From the NCBI GenBank assembly GCA_027028665.1, contig JALVIU010000312.1, positions 1 through 8,509 of the forward strand: 8,509 nucleotides of DNA, given 5' to 3'. Under the pieces are notes generated by a model, which was given only the letters and a program-made list of their open reading frames with translations, did no database searches and had not been told where the DNA came from. This DNA comes from Candidatus Atribacteria bacterium (GTDB taxonomy: Bacteria > Atribacterota > JALVIU01). A program made the position numbers and the translations under genes. Positions 7,812 through 8,509 of the stretch are shown here, one piece after another (within the stretch, counting starts at the first letter, position 1; every line of letters begins with the position of its first letter).

Positions 7812-8509
7812 ATGCAAAGCCGAGAATTAGAGAGAAAGAGTTTTGGAAAATCCCCTAAAGTTTTAGATGTTCCTGATCTCATTGCAATACAAAAAGATTC
7901 TTATGAGTGGTTCCTTCAAAAAAATGTGCCTCCTGATAAGAGAAAAAAACAAGGCCTTCAGGAATTGCTTATGGATACTTTTCCCATAGTAGATTATACA
8001 GGAAATTTAGTATTAGAATTTGTGGAATACAATGTGGGAGAACCAAAATATACTCAACAAGAAGCATATGAACGTGGTACAAGTTATCAAGTACCACTTG
8101 AAATTACTTTAAGATTGAGAAATAAAATAAAAGATGAGATAAAAGAGCAAAAAATATTTTTTGGGGAAATTCCTCTTATGACCGATAAAGGTACCTTTAT
8201 TTTCAACGGAGCAGAGAGGGTTGTAGTTAGTCAACTTATAAGGTCCTCGGGTGCATACTTTTATGAAAATACATCTTCCGGGGATTTACCTTTATATGGG
8301 TGTAAAATCATTCCAAAGGTAGGTTCCTGGATTCAATTTGACATGGAAAGTGATGGCGTAATATATGTAAAATTTGATAAAAGAAGGAAGATTCCTATTA
8401 CTATCTTCTTAAGGGCATTAGGGTACGGAACAAATGAAGAAATTCTATCTCTTTTCCCATATAAAGAAGAGATTGAAGCTACTATAAAAAAGGATCCTAC
8501 CAGTTCTTA
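7812..8509 (+). CDS. rpoB: RNA polymerase beta subunit (3' partial)
   Basis: The first 232 codons of the beta subunit of RNA polymerase; the frame stays open to the window's edge. The full protein is usually 1100-1350 aa. The visible part covers the N-terminal protrusion region and the beginning of the lobe. Recognisable pieces are FPIVDYTGNLVLEFVEY (57-73), GEPKYTQQEA (76-85), KIFFGEIPLMTDKGTF (114-129) and FNGAERVVVSQLIRSSGAYF (131-150). By alignment of that last motif, Val139 matches E. coli Val146, a position in the N-terminal rifampicin cluster. The start is ATG 7812, the only in-frame candidate after a TAA at 7794, with GGTGGTGA (7800-7807) four bases upstream. It has its own promoter and is not directly preceded by rplJ or rplL, its common neighbours in bacteria. 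rpoC probably follows outside the window (inference). Confidence 0.97.
   Translation, partial: MQSRELERKSFGKSPKVLDVPDLIAIQKDSYEWFLQKNVPPDKRKKQGLQELLMDTFPIVDYTGNLVLEFVEYNVGEPKYTQQEAYERGTSYQVPLEITLRLRNKIKDEIKEQKIFFGEIPLMTDKGTFIFNGAERVVVSQLIRSSGAYFYENTSSGDLPLYGCKIIPKVGSWIQFDMESDGVIYVKFDKRRKIPITIFLRALGYGTNEEILSLFPYKEEIEATIKKDPTSS

Overview
This AT-rich window (roughly two-thirds A+T by eye) carries core housekeeping genes, all on the + strand and packed almost end to end. The proteins are rich in Lys, Glu and Ile, with few Gln, which suggests a low-GC thermophilic bacterium. The order rpsB-tsf-pyrH-frr-uppS-cdsA-(no dxr)-rseP-ispG resembles the Firmicutes/clostridial arrangement. Proteins, composition and gene order together remind me of Dictyoglomus, but that assignment is from memory and unverified (about 0.6).

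Layout: bases 1-614 hold the 3' part of hslU, the ATPase of the HslUV protease. A 94-base gap follows with a strong promoter (TTGATT, 17 bases, extended TGATATACT). It drives a long operon from 709 to 7687: rpsB (S2), tsf (EF-Ts), pyrH (UMP kinase), frr (ribosome recycling factor), uppS (undecaprenyl diphosphate synthase), cdsA (CDP-diacylglycerol synthase), rseP (site-2 protease), ispG (MEP pathway Fe-S enzyme) and a short GT-A glycosyltransferase. Gaps inside the operon are 21 bases at most and several genes overlap, so one transcript with translational coupling is likely. A 124-base gap then holds a second promoter of nearly the same design, followed by the first 232 codons of rpoB, which runs off the window.

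The operon joins translation (S2, EF-Ts, RRF), pyrimidine nucleotide supply (UMP kinase) and envelope building. IspG helps make the isoprenoid units that UppS polymerises into the C55 carrier, CdsA makes the phospholipid precursor, and RseP cuts membrane proteins. The least defined gene is the terminal glycosyltransferase, which could act on a polyprenyl phosphate or on a phosphoglycerate-type acceptor.

I see no mobile element, CRISPR array, tRNA, rRNA, clear riboswitch or strong intrinsic terminator, and nothing that looks like a wholly new system. The points worth a second look are the missing dxr between cdsA and rseP, the uncharacterised glycosyltransferase coupled to ispG, the placement of rpoB away from rplJ/rplL, the matched rpsB and rpoB promoters, and the acidic tail on S2.
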